From an uncultured Eisenbergiella sp. (GTDB taxonomy: Bacteria > Bacillota > Clostridia > Lachnospirales > Lachnospiraceae): 52,298 nt of DNA. The stretch lies in contig CANQVD010000027.1 of NCBI GenBank assembly GCA_947627215.1, forward strand, positions 1 through 52,298. The letters are read 5' to 3'. Position numbers and translations under genes: made by a program. Of the stretch, positions 15,496-22,951 are shown in pieces. Within the stretch, counting starts at the first letter, position 1; each line of letters opens with the position of its first letter. Under the pieces are notes generated by a model. That model saw only the letters and a program-made list of their open reading frames with translations. It was not told the origin of the DNA and did no database searches.

Positions 15496-16920
15496 TTACT
15501 GATAAGTAAATGTAAACAAATCTACGAGTTCTCCCGTTCGCCTGTCAAACGCTGCCGTCACCAGGTTGGGGACATCTCCGTTCTCGTCAAGAAGATAATT
15601 CGTTTCATTTTCACCGACATACAAATATCCTTCACCCGTCTTCGAACTATAGCCATATCGTATCCTTCCGAAGGACGTCTCCCACTCTTTTCCGGCAGCA
15701 TCTCCCAAATACTCCGTACACCCTTTTTCCCGATCGGCTATCATGAAATAGGAAGCGTTCATATTCTGTGCTTCTGAATATCGCTTACTTCCCGCGATAT
15801 TGTGAATCATATAGGGCGGCGTTCCCCAATGCAGATAGTCCGACGATCCATTGACAAAAAGGAGTACATCAAGCCCTTCGTCCGAAAGCAGCATCATTTT
15901 CTGTACCTGCTCCTTCATCGCACGAAGACAATCCCATTTATAAGCGGCGTATTCCTCATAATCCATATTCCAGTGCGCATACCGGCCGTTATCCCGTTCA
16001 TCCGGAACAGCACAGTTTTCCTGAAGATATTGCCCGAGAAATTTTGTCACTTTTCTCGCTCCGGAGGGATTCAAATGGGAATTCGCGTCAAAGCAGTCTG
16101 TCATGAAATCAATTCCTGTATCCTCATAAAATAGATTCAGATAATCGATCCCATATTCCTCCGCGATCATCTGAGCGCTGTTTCCCCATTTCTGCTCGTC
16201 CAAGGAGGCCGGGAAAGGAATATTTACCAACAGAACCTCGATTCCTCTTCCCTGGCAGGATTCAATCATCTTTCTTAAGTATTCTTTTGCCAGCGTTTCC
16301 TCCCGGTACATATCCACCCTGTCTATGAGTGAAAAATCATCCGGCACTACCCGACTGACCCGATATTCCGCTCCTTTTCCAGGGTCGATCTTTGGCGAAA
16401 AATCTTTCTCCCCCAGCGACTGCCAACGCTCGTGATACTTTGATATCGGGAAAATAAACTCCATCCGGGTCGTCCAGTCATCGAAAAGATAACAGGCCAT
16501 TTTGATCTTATTCACCGAAAGCGGGAGCCAGTCGAAAGAAATGTGCTGTTGGTCAATTCCAGGCTGATCCGGCCTTATCTTCTCATTTAAACCCAATCCG
16601 AGAACATCGATCACAACAAGATCCGTCGTGCAGTGATCCAATACATTCTCCATCATCCAATATGTCGTAGGGAACCGGTTGCCATGCCCTGCACAATTAT
16701 AGGATACGATTCCATAATCCTTCCAGAGTTCCATCGGATACACAGCATTTATCATATGCGATGTCCCGAAGAAAAGAACATCATAGTGTTCATCCTCCTT
16801 CAAATCCGCGTATTTCACAACACTCTGTTTGTCCTCAAAAAGCTTTGTCAGCCCTTGTATAATCACAGCGAACACAACAACAAACAAAGCCACGCTCAGA
16901 AAATGTGAATTTCTTTTCAT
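15496..16920 (-). CDS. SGNH-type membrane-anchored protein, partner of the MBOAT acyltransferase
   Basis: 474 aa. A single N-terminal membrane segment (residues about 7-27) is followed by an extracellular SGNH/GDSL-like domain: VLFFGTSHM (nucleophile Ser block), an NCAGHGN block and DANSHLNPSGA (Asp and His block). This is the DltD/AlgJ/PatB-like pattern. Such proteins act with an MBOAT channel to put acyl groups on cell-envelope polymers. The MBOAT gene lies 12 nt upstream, which supports the pairing. The C-terminal 150 residues are not clearly assignable. The acylated polymer is presumably the glycan made by this locus. Confidence 0.75.
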   Translation of the reverse strand: MKRNSHFLSVALFVVVFAVIIQGLTKLFEDKQSVVKYADLKEDEHYDVLFFGTSHMINAVYPMELWKDYGIVSYNCAGHGNRFPTTYWMMENVLDHCTTDLVVIDVLGLGLNEKIRPDQPGIDQQHISFDWLPLSVNKIKMACYLFDDWTTRMEFIFPISKYHERWQSLGEKDFSPKIDPGKGAEYRVSRVVPDDFSLIDRVDMYREETLAKEYLRKMIESCQGRGIEVLLVNIPFPASLDEQKWGNSAQMIAEEYGIDYLNLFYEDTGIDFMTDCFDANSHLNPSGARKVTKFLGQYLQENCAVPDERDNGRYAHWNMDYEEYAAYKWDCLRAMKEQVQKMMLLSDEGLDVLLFVNGSSDYLHWGTPPYMIHNIAGSKRYSEAQNMNASYFMIADREKGCTEYLGDAAGKEWETSFGRIRYGYSSKTGEGYLYVGENETNYLLDENGDVPNLVTAAFDRRTGELVDLFTFTYQ

Positions 16921-16932
16921 AGCCGGTCACCT

Positions 16933-18432
16933 CTAAAACTGGAAATAAATAAACGTCTGGGCATCATAACCGGAACCATATTTCCCGAAAATGAGAACAG
17001 CCAGGACTCCCGCCATCGCGGCAGCAAATCGAAACCACCACTCCTGCCGGAGGATCCACTGCCTTATCACAATTCCTTTATACTTCGCCCAATCCGCCAG
17101 ACAAGTGACCAGCAGCCCCGCCAGCATCAGATCATATTCCTTCTGAGACAACCCGAGTTTAAACAGAGACCCATCAAAAAATATCCATAAATTTTTCGCG
17201 GTGAACATACTTTCCAGCGCCATCCATGCCGCCTTCAGGGATGGTGCGCGGAAAAACACCCAAGCCAGATCGACTAACGCGAAGGTGACGATGATTTCGG
17301 CCAACCTATGACTAAAGGAGTTTTTTATCAATCCCAATTTTTGATCAAGTCTCTCCCGGACAGGCCTCAGATAACTTCCCGCAATCTGAATGACTCCATT
17401 TACCCCCCCCCAAACCACATAAGTCCAATTCGCTCCATGCCAGAGTCCGCTCAACAAAAACACGATCATGAGATTCCTGTTCTTCTTCCGTTCTCCTTTC
17501 CGATTCCCTCCCAGCGGAATATAAACATAATCCCGAAACCAATAACTAAGGGAACGATGCCACCGCCTCCAAAACTCTCCCACCGAAGCGGATAGATAAG
17601 GAGACTCAAAATTGTCCATCAGAGAAAACCCAAGGATATAGGACACGCCGCGCGCGATATTGGAATATCCTGCGAAATCAAAATAAATCTGAAACGCAAA
17701 CAAAACGCTCGCCACTACCACATACCAGCCGGTATAAGCGGTCAGGTCACCGTATACCGTATCCACAATGATCGCAATTCTGTCCGCGAGCACCATCTTC
17801 AGGATGTACCCCCACAGGACCAAAAGGAAGCCCTCGCGGAAACGGTCATAAGAAAAGGCATGCTTATCTTTAAACTGTCCCAGCAGATTTCCGGAGCGCT
17901 CAATGGGACCTGCCACGAGCTGCGGGAAAAAAGACACAAAAAGCGCATATGTAATGAAATCGTGTTCAGCCTTCGTATCCCCCCGATATACATCGATCAG
18001 GTATCCCAACGCCTGAAAGATATAAAAGGAAATCCCCACCGGCAGGATCAGATTCAGCGAGATATCCATCTGTCTGCCACCGAAAGCCTGTCCCAGGAGA
18101 CTGAAATTCCGCACGGCGAAATCCGCATATTTGAAATAGAACAGAATCCCCAGGTTGAGAACCAGGCCGATGATCAAAATATTTCTTTTATATTTCCCAG
18201 AATCTGCCTCATCCTCATAGCTCCGCTCCATGTTTTCCATATCCAATGCCAAAAAGTAGGTTATGCAGGTGCTTGCCAATAAAAGCATTCCATATGAGGC
18301 ATTCCAATTCATGTAAAAGAAATAACTGCTGATAAGGAGCCAGATATTTCTTAACCGAACTGATGGGAGTAAGAAATAAACAAGGGTAACAACTGGGAAA
18401 AAGATTAAAAAACTTAGTGAGTTAAATAACAT
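16933..18432 (-). CDS. MBOAT O-acyltransferase (AlgI/DltB type)
   Basis: 499 aa from the ATG at 18432 behind GGGAGAG. About ten membrane segments. Signature blocks are PQLVAGPIERSGNLL, DFAGYSNIARGVSYILGF, FWRRWHRSLSYWFRDYVYIPLGG and LLSGLWHGANWTYVVWGG with the catalytic His of WHG. It transfers acyl groups across the membrane to an extracytoplasmic acceptor, here probably handed to the SGNH protein. A run of nine G inside the GG codons after VVW is in frame; a change of one base would truncate the protein about two thirds along. The gene sits directly after the terminator of cassette B, and I see no convincing promoter of its own. Confidence 0.88.
   Translation of the reverse strand: MLFNSLSFLIFFPVVTLVYFLLPSVRLRNIWLLISSYFFYMNWNASYGMLLLASTCITYFLALDMENMERSYEDEADSGKYKRNILIIGLVLNLGILFYFKYADFAVRNFSLLGQAFGGRQMDISLNLILPVGISFYIFQALGYLIDVYRGDTKAEHDFITYALFVSFFPQLVAGPIERSGNLLGQFKDKHAFSYDRFREGFLLVLWGYILKMVLADRIAIIVDTVYGDLTAYTGWYVVVASVLFAFQIYFDFAGYSNIARGVSYILGFSLMDNFESPYLSASVGEFWRRWHRSLSYWFRDYVYIPLGGNRKGERKKNRNLMIVFLLSGLWHGANWTYVVWGGVNGVIQIAGSYLRPVRERLDQKLGLIKNSFSHRLAEIIVTFALVDLAWVFFRAPSLKAAWMALESMFTAKNLWIFFDGSLFKLGLSQKEYDLMLAGLLVTCLADWAKYKGIVIRQWILRQEWWFRFAAAMAGVLAVLIFGKYGSGYDAQTFIYFQF
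17403..17411 (-). repeat. G9 tract in the MBOAT gene
   Basis: Nine consecutive G on the coding strand, spanning the codons for W-G-G-V. In frame in this sequence (ON). Candidate slipped-strand phase-variation site. Confidence 0.6.
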
Positions 18433-18463
18433 ATATATACTCTCCCGCCTGCTTTTCTGCGCA

Positions 18464-18509
18464 CAAAAAATCCTGGTACTAAGCAATCTCATACTTTATA
18501 CCAGGATTT
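18464..18509 (-). terminator. Rho-independent terminator of Rpn cassette B
   Basis: Perfect 11-bp stem on the minus strand (arms 18499-18509 and 18468-18478, core CCTGGTA/TACCAGG) followed by six T. It lies 40 nt after the Rpn stop and about 30 nt before the MBOAT start. Confidence 0.8.
18484..18508. repeat. Left inverted repeat of Rpn cassette B
   Basis: 25 nt beginning CAATCTCATACTTTATA, about 22 of 25 positions matching the inverted right-end element at 19826-19850. It overlaps the terminator arm. Confidence 0.5.
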
Positions 18510-18551
18510 GTTCATTCTTTTTTTATTGATGAATATCGTACGAACGGATTA

Positions 18552-19544
18552 TCAGGATCTGTTTTTTGCCCCGTACCGAAGCATCTGCCGGGAAAATTCA
18601 TCCTCGCTCAGCCCCGCCTGTCCGGCCGCGTCCCGGATGGAGAGCATCTGCTTGCGTACCAAGGCGGTCAGGGTCAACAGAATCCCTTTCTTCATTCCCT
18701 GTTCCATCCCGATCTCAATACCCTCTTCCAAATAGGATTCCTGCAGCAGTTTCCGTTCCTTCTCCTCATCATACTCGAATATCGACATCGCCTTTACCTC
18801 CGCTCTCTGTCTGCTCAAAAAATCCGCCAGGATATCCTCCCGGATGCATTCCGTCACCGCTCTGTCCACCGCTTCCTCTAAAGGCAGTTCTTTCGCATGC
18901 GCTCTGATCCGCGCCACCAGGATGCTGTAGCCCTCCAGGGTTTTGCACTTTTCCATCAGCTCCCGGTTCTTTCCATAGTTAATGTTCAGGATCCGGACCT
19001 TCAGTTCCAGTTCGGGATGCTGTGTCCGCTTCAGAAAAGAATCCGACAATCTCAATATGCTCTGCTCCGGCTGTTCTTCCATGCCGTTGTAAAAAACCAC
19101 GAAACGGGGCTCCGGAATTCTCACCAGCCTGCGGCCATACAGGGACTTCCCTTCTGTATACCGCTCCAACTGGCGGGTCACATAGCTCAGATCCCGCAGC
19201 GGAAGGTTCGGATTGACAGAGGCCTGATGCTCGAACAGGCACAGTTCGCCGTCGAACAGAAGCGACACGTCGTTTTTCACGTTCATGTAGATGGAATTTT
19301 CCAACGTGTAAACCTCCAGCGCCGTCTCATCCGTATACGCCGTTCCGTTCAGCGCATTGTACAGTTCCAGGAGATTTTTCTTTTTCCGGAAGAGCATCCG
19401 AAATACCGTGTCCTTATGGTTGCGGACCGGTTTTGTCGCTGCTCCGGCAAGGCCATGCGCAGCATCCCAAGACGTCTCCCGGTTCAATGCCGCAGCAGCG
19501 GCGTCTGCATCCGAAACAGCAGACCTATCTCTCTCATCCTGCAT
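18552..19544 (-). CDS. Rpn-family recombination-promoting nuclease/putative transposase (cassette B)
   Basis: 330 aa; ATG behind AAGGAG. Same architecture as the cassette A protein: variable Ala-rich head, PD-(D/E)XK domain with NDVSLLFDGELCLFEHQA, helical middle and conserved tail SEDEFSRQMLRYGAK. Residues 48-240 are almost identical to the other copy. The linker is the shortest in the window (GMEQ, GMKK). The internal GTG with AGAGGAAG before it is kept here too. Unlike cassette A, no partial copies follow; a terminator comes 40 nt after the stop. Confidence 0.85.
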   Translation of the reverse strand: MQDERDRSAVSDADAAAAALNRETSWDAAHGLAGAATKPVRNHKDTVFRMLFRKKKNLLELYNALNGTAYTDETALEVYTLENSIYMNVKNDVSLLFDGELCLFEHQASVNPNLPLRDLSYVTRQLERYTEGKSLYGRRLVRIPEPRFVVFYNGMEEQPEQSILRLSDSFLKRTQHPELELKVRILNINYGKNRELMEKCKTLEGYSILVARIRAHAKELPLEEAVDRAVTECIREDILADFLSRQRAEVKAMSIFEYDEEKERKLLQESYLEEGIEIGMEQGMKKGILLTLTALVRKQMLSIRDAAGQAGLSEDEFSRQMLRYGAKNRS

Positions 19545-19720
19545 GGGCGGCTCCTTTCTGCCTGCTCAGCATACATGGAGCTGCAGACCAGTGCTCCCCT
19601 GTCCCAGCGGCTCCAGCAACATCAAACTTTCGCGGATCTTAAGCATAGAGTTCTGAAAACAGCCAGACGTGAGAAAAGGGTTCGGATTCCTTAGATTTTC
19701 GGAAATTTATGCTCAGTTAC

Positions 19721-19749
19721 AGGATAGCATGGTACATTTCGGATTGCAA
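19721..19749 (-). promoter_or_regulatory. Promoter of the cassette B Rpn gene
   Basis: Minus-strand -35 TTGCAA (19744-19749), 17 nt, -10 TATCCT (19721-19726). Same position relative to the gene as in cassette A. The stretch 19545-19907 otherwise holds the leader and the right-end element and no gene. Confidence 0.6.
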
Positions 19750-19825
19750 CAGAGACGCCGGAATTTTGGGAAGCCTGCACATATACTGCATCAGGAATTC
19801 GGGCACTATGTACATCTGCGATGTC

Positions 19826-19850
19826 AATTCTGATATAAAGTATGAAATTG
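19826..19850. repeat. Right inverted repeat of Rpn cassette B
   Basis: Identical to 15363-15387; inverted match to 18484-18508. The identity between cassettes continues outward to about 19878. Confidence 0.5.
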
Positions 19851-19907
19851 TCAAGGTGCTCGATATATTAGGAAGCCTTGCATGTAACCTAAAGCTACTA
19901 TATAAAA

Positions 19908-20618
19908 TTACAAATGCAGAAATCTTTCAAGGTCTTCAGGTGTCCCAAGTCCATGCATCCGATCCCCAATATTTTTAAATACAATTTTCTTCCCAGCCTC
20001 TATCATCTCATTGTACACAGGAGCCACATAAAACTCATTATTGACTCGTATATTTTTTTTGATCATTTGTTTTGCATACTTTACAAAATCCGAACCTTTG
20101 CTATAGTTATAAATTCCAACTGTCGCTTCGTTGGAAATCACTTCCTTCTCCCTGACTAATGTGACATATCCATTATCATCATATCGTATAAAACTCCATT
20201 TGGGATTATCCGCAGGCATCGTCATAATAAGTCCGTCATTCTGCTTTAACACAGCAAGATAATCATCTATGCATATATCAACAAATTGATCACTGTTAGC
20301 AATCATAAGGGGATTTTCATTATTAATGTATTTTTCTACTAATAACACCGTACAAGCGGCCCCTTCAGTTATATGATCAACTGTAACAACAATGCATCCT
20401 GCGGCAATTGAATCCAACTTTCTAGCAAGGTCATACTTATCTAGGTGTTCCTGCTGACATATGAAAATAAATCTATGCTCACACTGTGGCATCAAATTTC
20501 GGGCTACACACTCTATCATGGGTACTCCTTTTACATCAATAAGCGGCTTAGGGAGCTCATAACCTGCTCTAGCAAATCTGCTTCCTTTTCCTGCCATCGG
20601 GATAACTATATTAAGCAT
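19908..20618 (-). CDS. Sugar/polyol-phosphate nucleotidyltransferase-like protein 1
   Basis: 236 aa; ATG behind AAGGAG. N-terminal NIVIPMAGKGSRF and KPLIDVKGVPMIE are the nucleotide-binding blocks of the NTP_transferase fold, and IANSDQFVDI takes the place of the usual metal-binding Asp block. It probably activates a small phosphorylated building block with a nucleotide. It shares clear similarity with the gene at 20950-21669, so two related enzymes, or an enzyme and a non-catalytic relative, lie in one module with a cupin, a HAD phosphatase and a GDPD-like protein. Substrate unknown. AT-rich like its neighbours. Confidence 0.75.
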   Translation of the reverse strand: MLNIVIPMAGKGSRFARAGYELPKPLIDVKGVPMIECVARNLMPQCEHRFIFICQQEHLDKYDLARKLDSIAAGCIVVTVDHITEGAACTVLLVEKYINNENPLMIANSDQFVDICIDDYLAVLKQNDGLIMTMPADNPKWSFIRYDDNGYVTLVREKEVISNEATVGIYNYSKGSDFVKYAKQMIKKNIRVNNEFYVAPVYNEMIEAGKKIVFKNIGDRMHGLGTPEDLERFLHL

Positions 20619-20632
20619 CTTTTTAATCTCCT

Positions 20633-20953
20633 TTATACCTCATATTTGTCGTTATTTGCACCCGGCAGTTTCACAACAACATTCTCCGCATCTGTCATAG
20701 CGAGAAAATCCGTTATTTCACCTGGCTCCATTATTATGATATCTCCAGCAACATATTCTTTGCTGTTCATGCAAATTTTTCCTTTTGTCACAACCGTTAT
20801 CTCGGTCGCGATTTTGTGATAATGTCTCCTTTCGTATGTCCCAGCACTGTAAGATTTTACTGCAACTTCGACATTATTTGTCCTATAGAGTGTAGGTTCA
20901 AAATTACCTATAAACCACCCTTTTGTCATATCATGCAGTTTTGCCGTTCTCAT
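20633..20953 (-). CDS. Small cupin-domain protein
   Basis: 106 aa; ATG behind GGAGG. A single cupin barrel: the metal-site motif is RRHYHKIATEITVV (His, His, Glu) and the second motif is GDIIIMEPGEITDF. Small cupins in polysaccharide loci act as isomerases or as regulators of sugar-nucleotide synthesis, but no specific role can be read from the sequence. The start overlaps the stop of the second nucleotidyltransferase by 4 nt, so the genes are translationally coupled. Confidence 0.75.
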   Translation of the reverse strand: MRTAKLHDMTKGWFIGNFEPTLYRTNNVEVAVKSYSAGTYERRHYHKIATEITVVTKGKICMNSKEYVAGDIIIMEPGEITDFLAMTDAENVVVKLPGANNDKYEV

Positions 20954-21669
20954 AAATATCTTCCTCCCTCATACTCCTTCACCTTTTCAGGAGAATAGAA
21001 CGAATGGTATTTTTCTTTTGGAATTTCATAATATGAAATTTTTCTGCACATAAGAATCATCTCGTTAATAGAAGCTGAGATATAAAATTTTCCATTTAGG
21101 CTGTTATCCTTTATGATCGCTTTCTTCGCACTTTCAATAAAATCCGATCCTTTTTTGTAGTAATAAAAACCTGCAATTGCATCTTTTGAAAGAGGCCTTT
21201 TTTCTGCAACTTCTATAACCTCTTTTCCCTGTTTTCTCGCATAGCTCCAACGCGGATGAATGCTCGGAAAAGTTATAATTCCCGCATCAGCTTTCTCATC
21301 TTCAAAATGCTTTATTACATGCTTGTAATCTATATCGATTATCTGATCACTGTTTGCAATTATAAGCGGAGTATTATTATTTATATAATCAACCGCCATA
21401 AGGCAGGTACACAGTGCACCTTTAGTTTGATTTTTGAGACGTATTATCGCACTAAGTGGAGATAGAATTTTAGCAGACTTATCAAGATGAAATTCGTTAC
21501 AATCTCTGTCATCAAAAACGAAAATATATCTTTTCGGATCAATGCAAGCATAGTTTTCCATAACCATTTCGAGCATTGTTTTCCCCTCTATCTCTATAAG
21601 TGGCTTCGGGAAAAAACTGTCTTCAAAAAAAATGGATTTTCCCATAGAGGGAATCAATATATTAACCAT
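20950..21669 (-). CDS. Sugar/polyol-phosphate nucleotidyltransferase-like protein 2
   Basis: 239 aa from the ATG at 21669, which has GGAGG 5 nt upstream; an ATG at 21681 precedes that ribosome site. It opens with VNILIPSMGKSIFFED, lacking the full GxGxR loop of its paralogue (PSMGKS instead of MAGKGSR), then has FFPKPLIEIEGKTMLE and IANSDQIIDIDY. The altered nucleotide loop suggests different specificity or loss of activity. It overlaps the HAD gene upstream by 8 nt and the cupin downstream by 4 nt. Confidence 0.7.
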   Translation of the reverse strand: MVNILIPSMGKSIFFEDSFFPKPLIEIEGKTMLEMVMENYACIDPKRYIFVFDDRDCNEFHLDKSAKILSPLSAIIRLKNQTKGALCTCLMAVDYINNNTPLIIANSDQIIDIDYKHVIKHFEDEKADAGIITFPSIHPRWSYARKQGKEVIEVAEKRPLSKDAIAGFYYYKKGSDFIESAKKAIIKDNSLNGKFYISASINEMILMCRKISYYEIPKEKYHSFYSPEKVKEYEGGRYL

Positions 21670-22312
21670 TTCCGCCTCCATTGACCTGGTCTATCAGTCC
21701 TCGTATATTGGCATAATTCACGTCATATACTGTAGCCACTTCCAACACTGAAGCACCACTCGCCTTTCCCGCCGCTATGCCGTTTGGATTGTCCTCTACA
21801 ACTATACATTCTTCAGGCTCAAGACCAAATTTAGCAATAGTAGTCTGATACATTTCCGGGTCAGGCTTCGCGTTTTTGACATCCTCGTTTGACACAATTA
21901 AATCAATATAACCAATTAGCATTGACTTTTCCATCATCAATTCGATGGTTGATCGTATTGAATTTGAGCATACCGCTATTTTATAACCCTCATTATGAAG
22001 TTTTGACAGCGCATATTCATGGTGAAACATCGGATGACATCTTTCATGGATCATCTGCACTGTATAAAGCTGTTTTATCTGATTTACAAAACTATGAAGC
22101 TGCTCTGGCAGATAATACTGTTCACTGAGCATTTTCAACTTAACTTTTGTAGGCAATCCATCAAAAGTATGTAAGTGATCATATCTGCTCATTTCTATCC
22201 CAAAGAGCTCAAGTGCCTTATGCAACGCTTCATAATGCCAGTCTTTGGCATCAATCAGCACTCCATCCATATCGAAAAGTATCGCTTTAACCATAATCCT
22301 GCCCCATTTCAT
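21662..22312 (-). CDS. HAD-superfamily phosphatase (beta-phosphoglucomutase-like)
   Basis: 216 aa from an ATG that overlaps the previous stop (ATGA) and has AAGGA upstream; an ATG six codons later is possible. Motif I is LFDMDGVLID, motif II is AVCSNS and motifs III-IV are KPDPEMYQ and VVEDNPNGIAAGKASG. The helical cap of subclass I is present between motifs I and II. It probably removes a phosphate from, or moves it on, a small sugar or polyol phosphate feeding the adjacent nucleotidyltransferases. Substrate not identifiable. Confidence 0.85.
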   Translation of the reverse strand: MKWGRIMVKAILFDMDGVLIDAKDWHYEALHKALELFGIEMSRYDHLHTFDGLPTKVKLKMLSEQYYLPEQLHSFVNQIKQLYTVQMIHERCHPMFHHEYALSKLHNEGYKIAVCSNSIRSTIELMMEKSMLIGYIDLIVSNEDVKNAKPDPEMYQTTIAKFGLEPEECIVVEDNPNGIAAGKASGASVLEVATVYDVNYANIRGLIDQVNGGGNG

Positions 22313-22947
22313 ATTACATCCTTAAAGAAACTCCGTGCTTCCTCAGGATAATCTGTACACAATAGTATTTTTGAAAAATCTATATTCCAACTTCTGAGAC
22401 GATCCCAAAACAAATCATAATCGGATTTCCCATGCAGTTCCGGAGAAACAAGACACACTTCTTTATCTGCCGAGATGTATTCCCGTAACAGTTCTGCCGT
22501 AATCCAATCGATTCCATCAAATCCATCGACCCATAGTCCCGCCGCCTGTCTATACATCACAGGAGTAGTCTCATATTCACTTCGGCGAGTGAAAAATCTC
22601 ATGCCCAACTGCTCGTACTCGATCATCTGCGGAACAGACATATCGAACAAAAAATAATTCTTCACATTATATTTTTTCAAATAATCCAATATAAGATTTT
22701 TTAATCCATCTGCTTTTATATTAATTGCGAAACAATATCGGTCTCCATATTCAGAAAGCCATTCAAAAACTTCCTCGGCATCCTGGCATGATTCAACTGC
22801 AATATCATGTGAAATAACCAAATGTCCTTTATAATCACGAATATCCGACTCAAAGCCGAACCCATACTTAAGGGCATTTTTAAGCGCCTCAGGCGAATTC
22901 CATGAAACCTTTTCATCCCAATATCCCCGATGAGCCAATATACGCAT
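22309..22947 (-). CDS. Glycerophosphodiester phosphodiesterase-like (GDPD) protein
   Basis: 212 aa; ATG behind AAAGGAG. It opens with ILAHRGYW and has FESDIRDYKGHLVISHD, the HR...ExD...HD metal and catalytic pattern of GDPD-type TIM barrels. The protein is short for the family and has no signal peptide, so it acts in the cytoplasm. In this setting it may handle a phosphodiester intermediate of the module that includes the two nucleotidyltransferases, the cupin and the HAD protein. That is inference. Confidence 0.75.
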   Translation of the reverse strand: MRILAHRGYWDEKVSWNSPEALKNALKYGFGFESDIRDYKGHLVISHDIAVESCQDAEEVFEWLSEYGDRYCFAINIKADGLKNLILDYLKKYNVKNYFLFDMSVPQMIEYEQLGMRFFTRRSEYETTPVMYRQAAGLWVDGFDGIDWITAELLREYISADKEVCLVSPELHGKSDYDLFWDRLRSWNIDFSKILLCTDYPEEARSFFKDVI

Positions 22948-22951
22948 CTGT

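Larger units (their letters stand above)
18467..19878 (-). repeat. Rpn cassette B (single-gene copy of the duplicated unit)
   Basis: A 1.4-kb copy of the unit described at 12047-15416, with one full-length gene and no C-terminal array. The central parts of the two genes are nearly identical over several hundred bases (compare 14400-14760 with 18890-19200), while the N-termini, promoter spacers and linkers differ. Confidence 0.75.

Noticed and set aside
22294-22312. Start of the HAD gene at the second ATG (22294)
   Set aside because: The 4-nt ATGA overlap and AAGGA site favour 22312, though the shorter form cannot be excluded.
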